From Paenibacillus tritici (GTDB lineage: Bacteria; Bacillota; Bacilli; Paenibacillales; Paenibacillaceae), in NCBI RefSeq assembly GCF_013204885.1, contig NZ_JABMKX010000024.1, forward strand, positions 28,369-92,368: a stretch of 64,000 nt of DNA, in the 5' to 3' direction. This document shows, piece after piece, positions 35,301-43,724 of this stretch. How positions within the stretch are numbered: the first letter of the stretch is position 1; the number at the start of each line of letters is the position of its first letter. The notes beneath the pieces were generated by a model that saw only the letters and a program-made list of their open reading frames with translations, ran no database searches and was not told the origin of the DNA. A program made the translations under genes and the position numbers.

Positions 35301-36182
35301 TACCCAGTCCCCGAATGTACTGACATTCTGCAGATCACTGCGGTTAGGCGGTGAGACCATCGTATCTGTGCCTGGACTGTCCAGCAGCGGATAATCCTTA
35401 AGTGTGCGGGAGAAGTGGTTATTGCCGATCACGGACCACTGGATGCCGAGCTTGTTCAGCACCGGGATGATCCGCTCCGAGAACCCCAGCTCTGTCGGGA
35501 AAAACCCCTTCGATGACTTATAGCTGCTGCCAAGGAAATACGGCTGGGCCATTGATGCTCCATGATAGATCATATCCTTGAGCAAATAATCGTTGCCGAC
35601 CAGCGGTCCCATCGAATGATGCCCGGAGAAATGAATCAGGTCGAGCATGTTGTCGCCGCCCGTGGTTTGGAGCTGATTCACGGCATTCTTCCACGGAGTT
35701 CCCCAGGCAGGATTATTGTATCCGCTTACATTACCTTGTTGAATAATACTGTTCACATTGTTCACTACAGACCCCGACATGGTAACATGCATTTGCGCCT
35801 GGGGATGATTACTGTTCAGCGCATTCGCTACACTCCAGGGCCAGGTTAAATACGCGCCGGTCTTGGCGTGATGCGAATAATAGGAGACCAGATCATCGTG
35901 GGGCATTGGAGATCCATTCGGCAGATAATAGGGATATCCCGAGGGCGGATTCTGCTTCAGCTGGATAACTTCTCCATCGTAGGTATAGCGGATCGGGCTG
36001 CCTACAGGTGTTGAATTGTAAGTGTTCAGGTCATAGTAGGCCCAGAAATTCGGCATATGATTATGGTAGACATGCGTAGCAGCAATATCTGCCGAGACAG
36101 GAGACAATACTGCCGGAATGCTCAGAAGCCCGCCCAGGAGCAGGGCTGTAATTTTGCGCAGGGAGGTAGATTTCTTGGTCAT
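32316..36182 (-). CDS. Secreted GH119-like alpha-amylase with starch-binding modules
   Basis: 1,288 residues. Signal peptide (1-31), then a large catalytic region (about 33-790) with GH57/GH119-type motifs: HNHMPN (40-45), a probable nucleophile E231 in GFFPTELGF, and a probable acid D373 in VVAHDGDN. Next come fibronectin type III (about 800-885), CBM25, a roughly 95-residue Thr/Pro repeat linker, a second CBM25, and CBM20 at the end (about 1,188-1,288). GH119 is the family founded on IgtZ of Bacillus circulans, whose gene accompanies igtY; the upstream neighbour here is the IgtY-like GH13 enzyme, so an igtY-igtZ-type pair is likely. It acts on starch outside the cell. It is separated from the upstream gene by a terminator, so it may have its own promoter or rely on read-through. 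Confidence 0.8.
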   Translation of the reverse strand: MTKKSTSLRKITALLLGGLLSIPAVLSPVSADIAATHVYHNHMPNFWAYYDLNTYNSTPVGSPIRYTYDGEVIQLKQNPPSGYPYYLPNGSPMPHDDLVSYYSHHAKTGAYLTWPWSVANALNSNHPQAQMHVTMSGSVVNNVNSIIQQGNVSGYNNPAWGTPWKNAVNQLQTTGGDNMLDLIHFSGHHSMGPLVGNDYLLKDMIYHGASMAQPYFLGSSYKSSKGFFPTELGFSERIIPVLNKLGIQWSVIGNNHFSRTLKDYPLLDSPGTDTMVSPPNRSDLQNVSTFGDWVSEPMFNEQQVVYNKYPFASTAHWVRYVDPATGAESRVVGVPVAQAQSWEEGYLGQVKADVLKPYENLVAQKQIFVVAHDGDNSSGRAGSEETWRNAGNVTYASSGVTGMGIDEYLRSNTPAASDVVHVQDGSWIDTRDSSSDPTWYHWHLPFGIWKGQFAAFNQANGTTYAPKKNLAGVQEGMTVSFEKGYHYLERNFALLQASLNYAKTAEQIWLDEHPNYWKPGNPLDREVTYEGNQLNPWMLSYPVKGNAANDYAGGANPAELAWYFLLPAMDSGFGYYDENVDDSVKPALSFNQSLYFSKPYVSQKQAKDKTGPSVWWPQRYPYNPGSANVSKAEGWTLQHYNNAFAIYTYAFDTSGISEIKVKVRAHRDKTADAADNTFKVYDPAGLAAAGVPGIDPVKVGAWTEYPMNVRDLSADINGVDWQPSSKTIMQKVPATDIGNLYFSYISDYRDQLLDYYIEAKDAKGNVTKNDIQQVYVGAGKYTLANGKYTESMQGTIEGTHPFITDVPAVPDTEAPAVPANLQATVVNASSIGLAWDAATDNIRVTGYEIYRNGVKIGTTASTSYTDSGLSASTAYEYRVKAYDASGNFSGFSAAAAATTPAGNNVTIYYKQGYSTPYIHYRPAGGTWTTAPGVVIPASEVAGYNKITINTGAATQLEACFNNGSGTWDSNGGSNYLFGTGTWTYSGAGKILPGAPAAPTATPTVTPGATPTAKPSATPTVMPSTTPTVAPSATPTVAPTVKPSATPIATPTATPTASPTATPTVAPTVAPTATPSVAPTATPVPTATPAGNTATIYYKNTAFSNAYIHYKLDGATVWTTSPGVQMQASDFTGYKSITIPLGSATGLTAAFNNGSGTWDSNGGNNYHFGTGSSSLAGGSLTTGEPQADSVTFRVSIPGSTPSNAPVYLTGSFNSWNAADSAYLLTRGSDGVYSVTLNLPAGTAVTYKLTRGSWGTVETTSSGAEIANRTLTPAGGAQTVTLSVQRWKDQ

Positions 36183-36220
36183 TAGTCAACTCCTTCTCAT
36201 CAGGTTCATTCTTCTTCGTT

Positions 36221-36258
36221 AAAAAACGGGGGCGCCGGACATTCATCCTGCGCCCCCT
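36221..36258 (-). terminator. Terminator between the two starch-enzyme genes
   Basis: GGGGGCGC pairs with GCGCCCCC around a 14-base loop, followed by GTTTTTT on the minus strand. It lies 9 bases after the GH13 stop and 39 bases before the GH119-like start. Confidence 0.85.
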
Positions 36259-36266
36259 CTAGCTGC

Positions 36267-39242
36267 TTACTGATCCTTCCAGCGCTGCACACTTAGTGTC
36301 ACTGTCTGCGCTCCGCCTGCCGGCGTAAGCGTCCGGTTGGCAATTTCCGCGCCGCTGGATGTAGTCTCTACCGTGCCCCAGCTTCCGCGCGTCAGCTTAT
36401 ACGTCACGGCGGTGCCTGCCGGAAGATTCAAGGTGACAGAATAGACACCATCACTGCCACGAGTCAGCAGGTAAGCTGAGTCTGCCGCATTCCAGCTGTT
36501 GAACGATCCGGTCAGATAGACAGGTGCATTCGCCGGAGTGGACCCCGGAACGCTGACGCGGAAGGTCACGCTGTCTGCCTGAGGTTCGCCGGAGGTCAAG
36601 CTCCCCCCCACCAGGCTGGAGCTGCCGGTGCCAAAATGATAATTGTTGCCGCCATTGCTATCCCAGGTGCCGCTGCCGTTATTGAAAGCTGCGGTCAGAC
36701 CTGTGGCGCTGCCCAGCGGAACGGTAATGGACTTGTAGCCGGTGAAGTCCGAGGCCTGCATCTGCACGCCTGGTGAAGTCGTCCAGACCGTTGCCCCATC
36801 CAGCTTGTAATGGATATAGGAATTACTGAACGCCGTATTCTTGTAATAGATGGTCGCAGTGTTGCCCGCCGGAGTGGCGGTTGGCACAGGTGTTGCCGTT
36901 GGCGCTACGGTTGGTGTTACTGTTGGTGTTGCGGTCGGTGTTGCGGTCGGCGCCACGGTTGGTGTCGCTGTTGGTGCTACGGTTGGTGTTGCAGTCGGCG
37001 ATGCCGTTGGCGTTACCGGGCCACCTGCCTGGATATTGCCTGTAGGCGTGTAGGTCCAGGTGCCGGTACCGAACAGATAATTGCTGCCGCCATTGCTATC
37101 CCAGGTGCCGCTGCCGTTATTGAAGCAGGCTTCGAGCTGGGTGGCTGCGCCGATGTTAATAGTGATTTTGTTGTAGCCTGCTACCTCGGCGGCCGGAATG
37201 GCCACACCCGGAGATGTCGTCCAAGTCCCGCCCACCGGGCGGTAATGAATGTACGGATTGGTGTAACCCTGCTTGTAGTATATCGTTACACTGTTCCCGG
37301 CTGGTGTGAGAATCAGTGCGGCCGCGCTGAGTGCCGACAGATTGGCGGCAGCGTCATACGCTTTTACCGTATAAGAATAATTAGTGCTGCCGGATAATCC
37401 GCTATCGGTATACGATGTAGTCGCAGAGGTTCCGATCTTGACTCCATTGCGGTAAATCTCATACCCTGTAACTCCGACATTATCCGTGGAGGCCGACCAG
37501 GACACAAGTGCACTGGAGGCATTCTGGACCGTAGCCGTTACATTCTCCGGAACAGTCGGAGCCTTCGTATCAACGATGGACTGAGTCTTGGAGTAGATTT
37601 TGGCCGAATTGGCGCCCAGGGTAACTGTAATTTGCTTACCGGTGACACCGCCTGCCTGCACCGTTACAGTATCGGAGGGGTTCAACTGGTTAATCAGAAC
37701 CGTACCTGCGGTAAGCGTGCTTTCGGCGCGCAGCGGCAGCGTTACCGTCTGTGATCCGCCGGATGCATTACTGAATGCGGAGATGACCTCCTGGCCCACG
37801 TTAGTGCCACTGTCAATCCGGCGCGAGAACGCGTACAGATTCTGGGCGGACCACATTTCACGCTGGGTGCCGGTGCGGAGCGCCGGATTGTTCTTGCGGA
37901 TCTCATTCAGCTTGGCTACATGCTTGAAGGTACTTGCATTCTCATTGAAATAATTCTCCAGCACATTACCGCTTGCATCCCGCTTCACCATCGACCAGCG
38001 GTTCCACGTATCAGCGATGCCGCCCGTCATGATCTGTCCGTTGCCGTTGCCCTTGTTCTGCTCCGTTCCCTGGAACACTACCGGTGTTCCGCGCACGGTG
38101 AAAATAAAGGACAAGGCATTCTGCAGCTTCTCTACACTGCCCCCGGCTTCTGTCAGGAAGCGGTTGCGGTCATGATTGTCGATGAAGGTAACCATATGGT
38201 TGGCATTGCCTCCGTAGTAGGAGTCTTGAGCCAGGGTGCCTTTAATATTGGCGTCAAAAGACTGTCCGTACGCGAAGCTGTTCAGCACAGAGAAGAACAG
38301 CGGGAAGTCCAGCATTCCCCACTCCTTATTGGTACCGACCCAGCGGGAGACGAATTCGGCATTGCCGTCAAAGTTCTCCCCGAAGGTATTCACGCCCAGC
38401 AAGTTCTGAAGTTCGCCGATATCTGTCGGCTTGATCAGCTTGGCCGCATCGACACGGGCACCGTCTGCCCCCGTATAGTCGAACCAGCCTTTAATGGAGC
38501 TGAAGATGGCCTGCTTGGCGGCAGGAACATCGAAGTCGATATCATCCAGACCACCCAGATCATGATTCTCCAGATAATCCTGGGCCCACTGATCGTACCG
38601 TCCATCGGCAAGTGACCAGTTAATATCCCCGTTATGGTGATACCAGGCCGGATTATTGAACGGAGCAGCCGGCTGCAGGGACGGGATATCATAATAGGCC
38701 TGAGTGCCGAGCATGTAATCGCCGATGTGGTTGGGAACGACATCAATAATTACCTTGATCCCGAGTGCATGTGCAGAATCTACCAGCTCCTTCAGCTTCT
38801 CTTTGGTGCCGAAGTAAGGATTGGCCGCATTGGGATCTTTTACATTATAGCCGTGGTAGGCCGTGTTCTTACCTGTGCCGTTGTTCTCGCGGTTGGTCAT
38901 CTGCGGCTCGGCTACCGGTGAGATCCAGATCGCAGTATAGCCCATATTATGAATATACGGGAGCTTGTCAATGACCCCCTGCCAGTCGCCGCCCTTCATG
39001 TAACGGAAATCCTCCTCAGAGTTCTCCCCGTAGCGGATGGCTGCTCCTGTGGCATTATTGGAAGTGTTTCCGTCATGGAAGCGGTCAACCATAATCTGAT
39101 AGATAGTGTCATTCTCGGTTACTGTACCAATACTTGCTGCTTCAGCCTTGGCCGGGGGCAGGACGAACATGCTCATCGTGATCGACAGTACAATAGATGT
39201 GATTAGAACGGGAACTAGCCAACGTGTACGTTTACTTTTCAT
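36267..39242 (-). CDS. Secreted GH13 glucanotransferase/amylase with starch-binding modules (IgtY-like)
   Basis: 991 residues. Signal peptide (1-35, ending AKAEA). The GH13 barrel shows all four conserved regions: DVVPNH (167-172), GARVDAAK with nucleophile D265, GEN with acid/base E289, and FIDNHD with D358. After the barrel and its C-domain (to about 550) come fibronectin type III, CBM25, a Thr/Pro linker of about 53 residues, CBM25 and CBM20. Length and order match the isocyclomaltooligosaccharide glucanotransferase IgtY type, as I recall it from Bacillus circulans; plain alpha-amylase or CGTase-like activity is the alternative. Its last 350 residues are nearly identical to those of the downstream GH119-like protein. 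Confidence 0.82.
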   Translation of the reverse strand: MKSKRTRWLVPVLITSIVLSITMSMFVLPPAKAEAASIGTVTENDTIYQIMVDRFHDGNTSNNATGAAIRYGENSEEDFRYMKGGDWQGVIDKLPYIHNMGYTAIWISPVAEPQMTNRENNGTGKNTAYHGYNVKDPNAANPYFGTKEKLKELVDSAHALGIKVIIDVVPNHIGDYMLGTQAYYDIPSLQPAAPFNNPAWYHHNGDINWSLADGRYDQWAQDYLENHDLGGLDDIDFDVPAAKQAIFSSIKGWFDYTGADGARVDAAKLIKPTDIGELQNLLGVNTFGENFDGNAEFVSRWVGTNKEWGMLDFPLFFSVLNSFAYGQSFDANIKGTLAQDSYYGGNANHMVTFIDNHDRNRFLTEAGGSVEKLQNALSFIFTVRGTPVVFQGTEQNKGNGNGQIMTGGIADTWNRWSMVKRDASGNVLENYFNENASTFKHVAKLNEIRKNNPALRTGTQREMWSAQNLYAFSRRIDSGTNVGQEVISAFSNASGGSQTVTLPLRAESTLTAGTVLINQLNPSDTVTVQAGGVTGKQITVTLGANSAKIYSKTQSIVDTKAPTVPENVTATVQNASSALVSWSASTDNVGVTGYEIYRNGVKIGTSATTSYTDSGLSGSTNYSYTVKAYDAAANLSALSAAALILTPAGNSVTIYYKQGYTNPYIHYRPVGGTWTTSPGVAIPAAEVAGYNKITINIGAATQLEACFNNGSGTWDSNGGSNYLFGTGTWTYTPTGNIQAGGPVTPTASPTATPTVAPTATPTVAPTATPTATPTVTPTVAPTATPVPTATPAGNTATIYYKNTAFSNSYIHYKLDGATVWTTSPGVQMQASDFTGYKSITVPLGSATGLTAAFNNGSGTWDSNGGNNYHFGTGSSSLVGGSLTSGEPQADSVTFRVSVPGSTPANAPVYLTGSFNSWNAADSAYLLTRGSDGVYSVTLNLPAGTAVTYKLTRGSWGTVETTSSGAEIANRTLTPAGGAQTVTLSVQRWKDQ

Positions 39243-39329
39243 TCCTCATCTCCCTCTCATAAAAAACGGATGCAACACACTTTCAGCAAGGAATAAGCTG
39301 CCGTCAATAGCTCCAATCTTTGCATTGCA

Positions 39330-39345
39330 GGGAAACCGGTTTCCC
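39330..39345. promoter_or_regulatory. 16-bp perfect palindrome upstream of the GH13 gene
   Basis: GGGAAACCGGTTTCCC, 88 bases before the start of the GH13 gene. A centre of CCGG or CG with A/T arms is typical of LacI/GalR-family operators (MalR, CcpA). It is therefore a candidate maltose/starch or catabolite operator. No regulator gene of that family is in the window. Confidence 0.6.
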
Positions 39346-39564
39346 CACTAAAAATTAACATGTCCCTGTATGCGCTGTCAAGACATATAATTTATAACTT
39401 CCACAAGCCGCATCCTATATGGGCTGCCGACTCTGCAATACATAGAACAATCATTATTCAGCACAGCTTTATACCTGTTTGTGCTTTTCAGGAAGCTGTT
39501 GCCTCCAGAAAATATAATGTTAGACTGATAAAAAGAAATGCTGCGTATAAGGGGACTGAGATTT

Positions 39565-40515
39565 ATGATGAACCCATCCATTCTGAGGGACGGATTAAGA
39601 ATCATCTCTTCATGTAAACAAGAAACAGGGGATATTTGGCAGGCTCACTTTGGTGCTGCCGCTATCGGCAGTTATTTTTTTGTTAGAACGAATAATCCGG
39701 CTCCAGAGCTTGCCCGACTTGTAGCTTTGCAGACCGAAGCGATGATCCAAAGGATTCTTGGGGAGAACGGCATACAGCATCGTGCCGCTTGTGACGAGCA
39801 AATTGCTGTAACTGCCATACTTGAGGCCCTTGATACAACGATTGATCAGTTACACTGGGTCGGTCATAATGTGATTTACAGCGCATCGTGTCTGCTGGCC
39901 ATTCATGAACTTAAGGGCTGGGGAAGTGCGGAGGATCTTGCAGGAATAACCGATCTTATCCGCTCGTTTGAGCGGACAATTCCGGGGCGGTCATGGATTG
40001 GGTTCTCTGCTTCCGAAGTGAAGAGGATGGAGGTTACAGACGAGGACGGCTTTCCGGTTATATCGAATCCCGGTGAGCTTTCTTCGCTTGTCCTGGAAGA
40101 ACTGGCTGATTTCCCTGTCATTTACCGGGCAGAAGCACATCATGATCTGATGGGTCATATGCTGACTTTCTCCCACGCGTTAAACATCCTGTATGACCTT
40201 GGCCATGTCTCCTTTTTCCAAAGAGGATTACCGCCTCTGATGAAATTGATTAAAGTTCTGCGCCACAGCCGTAACCTTGTACCTGGAGAACCCATCAAGC
40301 TGGTTTCACCTGTCGATCATTTGCCCCTGAAGCCGGCTGAGCGTGCGGACGTACTGCCGACCGACATTAAGTTTTGGGAAAAGGACTATAGCGGGCAGGA
40401 TTGGGATTATGGTCACGTGTTTAAATTCACCCACAGCTTCTATGACCATTTACAACGTGTCGAGCATAAGAAAGAATCCTATATTGAACAATTCCGCTAT
40501 ACGCTAATTCAATAA
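39565..40515 (+). CDS. Unrecognised conserved-looking protein
   Basis: 316 residues from ATG 39565, which follows AAGGGGA by 9 bases; the upstream ATG 39538 has no ribosome site. I do not recognise the family. It is soluble, with no signal peptide or membrane helix, and is rich in predicted helices. A cluster of histidines (YRAEAHHDLMGHMLTFSHALN) and a preceding acidic region (DEQIAVTAILEALDTTIDQLH) could bind a metal, as in helical oxidases or nucleotidase folds, but this is speculative. It stands alone between the divergent starch gene and the convergent fumarase gene and ends in a strong terminator. Codon use looks like that of the core genes. Confidence 0.7.
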   Translation: MMNPSILRDGLRIISSCKQETGDIWQAHFGAAAIGSYFFVRTNNPAPELARLVALQTEAMIQRILGENGIQHRAACDEQIAVTAILEALDTTIDQLHWVGHNVIYSASCLLAIHELKGWGSAEDLAGITDLIRSFERTIPGRSWIGFSASEVKRMEVTDEDGFPVISNPGELSSLVLEELADFPVIYRAEAHHDLMGHMLTFSHALNILYDLGHVSFFQRGLPPLMKLIKVLRHSRNLVPGEPIKLVSPVDHLPLKPAERADVLPTDIKFWEKDYSGQDWDYGHVFKFTHSFYDHLQRVEHKKESYIEQFRYTLIQ

Positions 40516-40530
40516 GCATCTTATATTTAA

Positions 40531-40578
40531 AAACAGCGTCAGTCTATGGACTTTACTCGTCCATGACTGACGCTGTTT
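40531..40578. terminator. Bidirectional terminator
   Basis: AAACAGCGTCAGTC ... GACTGACGCTGTTT form a long stem (extended by ATGGAC/GTCCAT) flanked by A and T runs, between convergent genes (unknown protein and fumarase). Confidence 0.92.
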
Positions 40579-40599
40579 CTTGGTTTGTTTGAGGTCCTG

Positions 40600-42309
40600 T
40601 TACTTAAACACCGGCTCCCGGAACTGGGCCAGCTTGGCGGCGGAATCCTTCTCCACATCGGCATGCAGGCTGTTACCGTGGGCATCCATGGTCACAATTG
40701 CTGCGAACCCTTCCACCTGTAAATGCCACATCGCCTCGGGTATGCCGAATTCCATGAAGTCTACCGCATTAACCTTCTTGATACATTCTGCATAATACTG
40801 CGCCGCACCGCCAATAGCATTGAGATAGACGCCGCCGTGTTCGCCTAATGCCTTGAGGGTCTTGGGGCCCATACCGCCTTTGCCGATTACGGCACGGATA
40901 CCGAACTTCTTAATAATATCCCCCTGATACGGCTCCTCGCGGATGCTGGTTGTCGGTCCGGCCGCCTTCACATGCCAGCCCTCGTCATCCTTCAGCATAA
41001 CCGGACCGCAGTGATAGATGACGGCCCCGTTCAGATCCACCGGAGTGTCATGATCCATCAGATATTTGTGCAGCGCATCGCGGCCGGTATGCATCTCGCC
41101 GGAGAGGATCACCACATCACCGACACGCAGGCTGCGGATGTCCTCCTCGCTGATCGGTGTGCTCAGGCGGACTTCACGCGAGCCGCCTGAGCCGGTGGAA
41201 GCTGCCGCAGTCGGTTCGGAGGCCGCTCCATGTCCCGGAACAGCCGGTTCGGAAGCTGCTTCACCCGTACCGGATACAATGGCCGGTGCCGCAGGAATCG
41301 TCGCATCCTCTGGAACAATACCGGAGGCTGCCCGGTCTGCGGCAGCTATACCCACCGGTTCCGCTACAGGCTGCGGCGCCTGTTCTCCTTCCACCGATAT
41401 TCCGGTGCCGCTCTCATAGAGCCATTCCTTAATGTCTCCGGTGGCCGGATGAACCAGAATCCCCTGGCGGCGGAAGGCCCAGCAATTGTAGGCCACCGAG
41501 ACGAAGAAGCTGGCCGGGAGCCGGTTCATGACCCCGATTTTGCAGCCCAGCAGCGTAACCTCACCGCCGAAGCCCATCGTGCCGATCCCCAGCTTATTGG
41601 CATTCTCCATAATGTAATCTTCCAGCTTGCCCAGATCTGCGTTGGTGTTCACATCCTCTACCTTGCGGAACAGCTGCTTCTTAGCCAGCTCGTAGCCGGT
41701 GGTACGGTCGCCGCCAATGCCTACTCCAATGAAGCCCGCACTACAGCCCTGGCCCTGCGCCTGGTATACGGCATGCAGAATACATTTGCGGATACCGTCA
41801 AGATCGCGTCCGGCTTTGCCTAGTCCCTCAAGCTCTGCCGGGAGACTGTACTGAATATTCTTATTCTCGCAGCCGCCGCCCTTCAGGATCAGCCGGACAT
41901 CTATGCCTTCTTCCTCCCACTGCTCAAAATGAATCACCGGAGTGCCTGCCCCCAGATTGTCCCCGCTGTTCTCGCCGGTAAGCGAATCTACGGAATTGGG
42001 CCGCAGCTTACCGTTCTTCGTAGCACGGATAATCGCACTATGAATATCCTTCTTCATCTCTATCTGATTCACGCCCACCGGCGTATGAATAATAAAAGTC
42101 GGCATCCCTGTATCCTGGCAGATCGGCGATACTTGATGCTCAGCCATGCCGATATTCTGGGCGATGGTGGTTAGTGCCAGCCCGGAGCGGGTTGCGCGGT
42201 CTTCCAGCGCCCGGCCTTTGGCAACCGCCCGGCGCACATCCCCCGGCAAATTCGTGGAGGTCTCTACGATCAGATTATAAATGCTCTCTTCAAAATGCTG
42301 CATCTTCAT
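40600..42309 (-). CDS. fumA: Fumarate hydratase, class I (iron-sulfur)
   Basis: 569 residues. The alpha domain (about 1-275) has ICQDTGMPTF and GCSAGFIGVGIGGDR, and the beta domain (about 350-569) has HTGRDALHKYL, GPTTSIREEPYQGD and NAIGGAAQYYAE; cysteines in these regions would hold the 4Fe-4S cluster. It interconverts fumarate and malate in the TCA cycle. The two domains are joined by an unusual, roughly 70-residue Ala/Pro/Gly-rich linker (about 283-352) not needed by the family. ATG 42309 follows GAGGAG at 5 bases. It is a single-gene unit; malate dehydrogenase is 7 kb away on the same strand. Confidence 0.93.
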   Translation of the reverse strand: MKMQHFEESIYNLIVETSTNLPGDVRRAVAKGRALEDRATRSGLALTTIAQNIGMAEHQVSPICQDTGMPTFIIHTPVGVNQIEMKKDIHSAIIRATKNGKLRPNSVDSLTGENSGDNLGAGTPVIHFEQWEEEGIDVRLILKGGGCENKNIQYSLPAELEGLGKAGRDLDGIRKCILHAVYQAQGQGCSAGFIGVGIGGDRTTGYELAKKQLFRKVEDVNTNADLGKLEDYIMENANKLGIGTMGFGGEVTLLGCKIGVMNRLPASFFVSVAYNCWAFRRQGILVHPATGDIKEWLYESGTGISVEGEQAPQPVAEPVGIAAADRAASGIVPEDATIPAAPAIVSGTGEAASEPAVPGHGAASEPTAAASTGSGGSREVRLSTPISEEDIRSLRVGDVVILSGEMHTGRDALHKYLMDHDTPVDLNGAVIYHCGPVMLKDDEGWHVKAAGPTTSIREEPYQGDIIKKFGIRAVIGKGGMGPKTLKALGEHGGVYLNAIGGAAQYYAECIKKVNAVDFMEFGIPEAMWHLQVEGFAAIVTMDAHGNSLHADVEKDSAAKLAQFREPVFK

Positions 42310-42386
42310 TCAGTCTCCTCTCCATCTGGTTCAAGCTGCCCTAACTCTGGTACAATTAGTTACTATAATATCATATTAGGACGCTC

Positions 42387-43052
42387 ATGAAAGGGGTTAC
42401 TTCAAAATTGAACTTCCATTTCTCAGCATATCTCTACCGGCTGCAATATATCCAGCGCTGGAGCCTTATGCGCAGCACCGCCCCGGAGAACGTAGCGCAG
42501 CATTCGTTCCAGGTCGCCCTTCTGGCGCACATGCTGTGCACCATCGGCAATGCCTGCTTCGGTCGTTCGCTGAACGCCGACCGCGCATCCGCGATGGCGC
42601 TGTTCCACGACGCCACCGAGGTCTTCACCGGCGACATCGCCACGCCGGTGAAGCACAACAACCCGCAGCTGCTGTCCAGCTTCCGCGAGATGGAGCAGGT
42701 GGCTGCCGACCGGCTGGCCGCCATGATCCCGCCGGAGCTGAGCGCAGTCTATGCACCGCTCCTGCAGCCGCAGACCAGCCCGCCCGGCTCCGAGGATGCC
42801 GGACTGCTCCGCTACGTCAAGGCGGCGGATGTGCTGGACGCTTACCTCAAATGCGTCTGGGAAGTCGCCGCAGGCAACCGCGAATTTGCCGCCGCCAAAG
42901 AGCAGACCGCAGACAGGCTGCATGCTCTGGCAATGCCGGAGATGGAGTATTTCCTTGCCCACATGGCACCGGGCTTCGAGATGTCCCTGGACGAGCTGTC
43001 TTCAAGCGTGAGCCGGGGACAGTCCGCCGGACAGCCCGATTCTGTAGAGTGA
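42387..43052 (+). CDS. HD-domain nucleotidase, YfbR-like
   Basis: 221 residues. The HD-domain metal ligands are visible: H in NVAQHSFQVALLAH, HD in ALFHDATEVFTGD, and the later acidic D in VKAADVLDAYL. The start of the domain (FSAYLYRLQYIQRWSLM) matches 5'-deoxynucleotidases of the YfbR type, which remove phosphate from deoxynucleoside 5'-monophosphates. Start: ATG 42387 with AGGA 5 bases upstream; a TTG at 42408 behind GGGG is an alternative. It is divergent from the fumarase gene. Its GC content is high and its other frames are also open, but only this one shows a family. Confidence 0.88.
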   Translation: MKGVTSKLNFHFSAYLYRLQYIQRWSLMRSTAPENVAQHSFQVALLAHMLCTIGNACFGRSLNADRASAMALFHDATEVFTGDIATPVKHNNPQLLSSFREMEQVAADRLAAMIPPELSAVYAPLLQPQTSPPGSEDAGLLRYVKAADVLDAYLKCVWEVAAGNREFAAAKEQTADRLHALAMPEMEYFLAHMAPGFEMSLDELSSSVSRGQSAGQPDSVE

Positions 43053-43221
43053 ATGGAATACAGCATTTGCTTTGCGTGGGCTGATATCCTTACAGTGAAC
43101 AATGCTGATGCCTTGTGCCCCTCTTACGCAAGCGGTACCTCATTTTCTTCATATGCCTGCTTTCTGGCTGTATCCCGTGTTAGCCATGAGGAGCACTGCT
43201 AATACTCTTCATTACTATTGT

Positions 43222-43650
43222 GTTCGGTTATTCTGTGAAAACACTTCTGGCACAACCTGCGATAAACGCACGGCCTACGTGGCACGTCCAGTCCATTTTG
43301 TTCGGTTTTTTGATTACATTCTGTCTACGCGGTGCACCCAGTCCAATTGTGTTCGGTTTTTCGATTACATTCGACCGTACGCCCTCGCGCCAGTACATTG
43401 TGTTCGGTTTTCCGATTACATTTGACCTTACGCCCTCGCGCCAGTCCAATTGTGTTCGGTTTTTCGATTACATTCGGCCTACGTGGCGCTCCCAGTCCAA
43501 TTGTGTTCGGTTTTCCGCACACATCCGGCCCATGCACCTTCGCGCAGCACAATGTGTTTGGTTTTTTCGCACACATCCGGCCATCTATCTTCGCGTCAGC
43601 ACAATGTGTTCCGTTTTTCGCTTACATTCGGCCATATGTCTTCACGATAG
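43222..43650 (+). repeat. Tandem array of 51-52 bp units (array A)
   Basis: GTTCGGTT or a close variant starts at 43222, 43300, 43351, 43402, 43454, 43504, 43556 and 43608: after a first step of 78, the steps are 51, 51, 52, 50, 52 and 52. The unit core is CCAATTGTGTTCGG followed by TTTTTCGATTACATTCGGCC or TTTTTCGCACACATCCGGCC, with a less conserved 15-base part. The later units switch from GATTACA to GCACACA, showing divergence along the array. It fills the space between convergent genes (nucleotidase and thiH). Confidence 0.9.
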
Positions 43651-43692
43651 AAGGAGAAGTCGGCGCGAGAAGCCCTGTAATCTTTAGATTAT

Positions 43693-43724
43693 GCAAATAA
43701 CCCGCCTCACGGCGGGTTATTTGC
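43693..43724. terminator. Terminator hairpin downstream of thiH
   Basis: GCAAATAACCCGCC and GGCGGGTTATTTGC form a perfect 14-bp stem around TCAC, about 70 bases past the thiH stop. The external T run is weak, but the stem itself carries TTATTT. Confidence 0.75.

Noticed and set aside
43222..43650. CRISPR array
   Set aside because: The 'spacers' are partly conserved between units, the conserved part is AT/GC mixed without constant ends, and no cas genes are near; a tandem repeat explains it.
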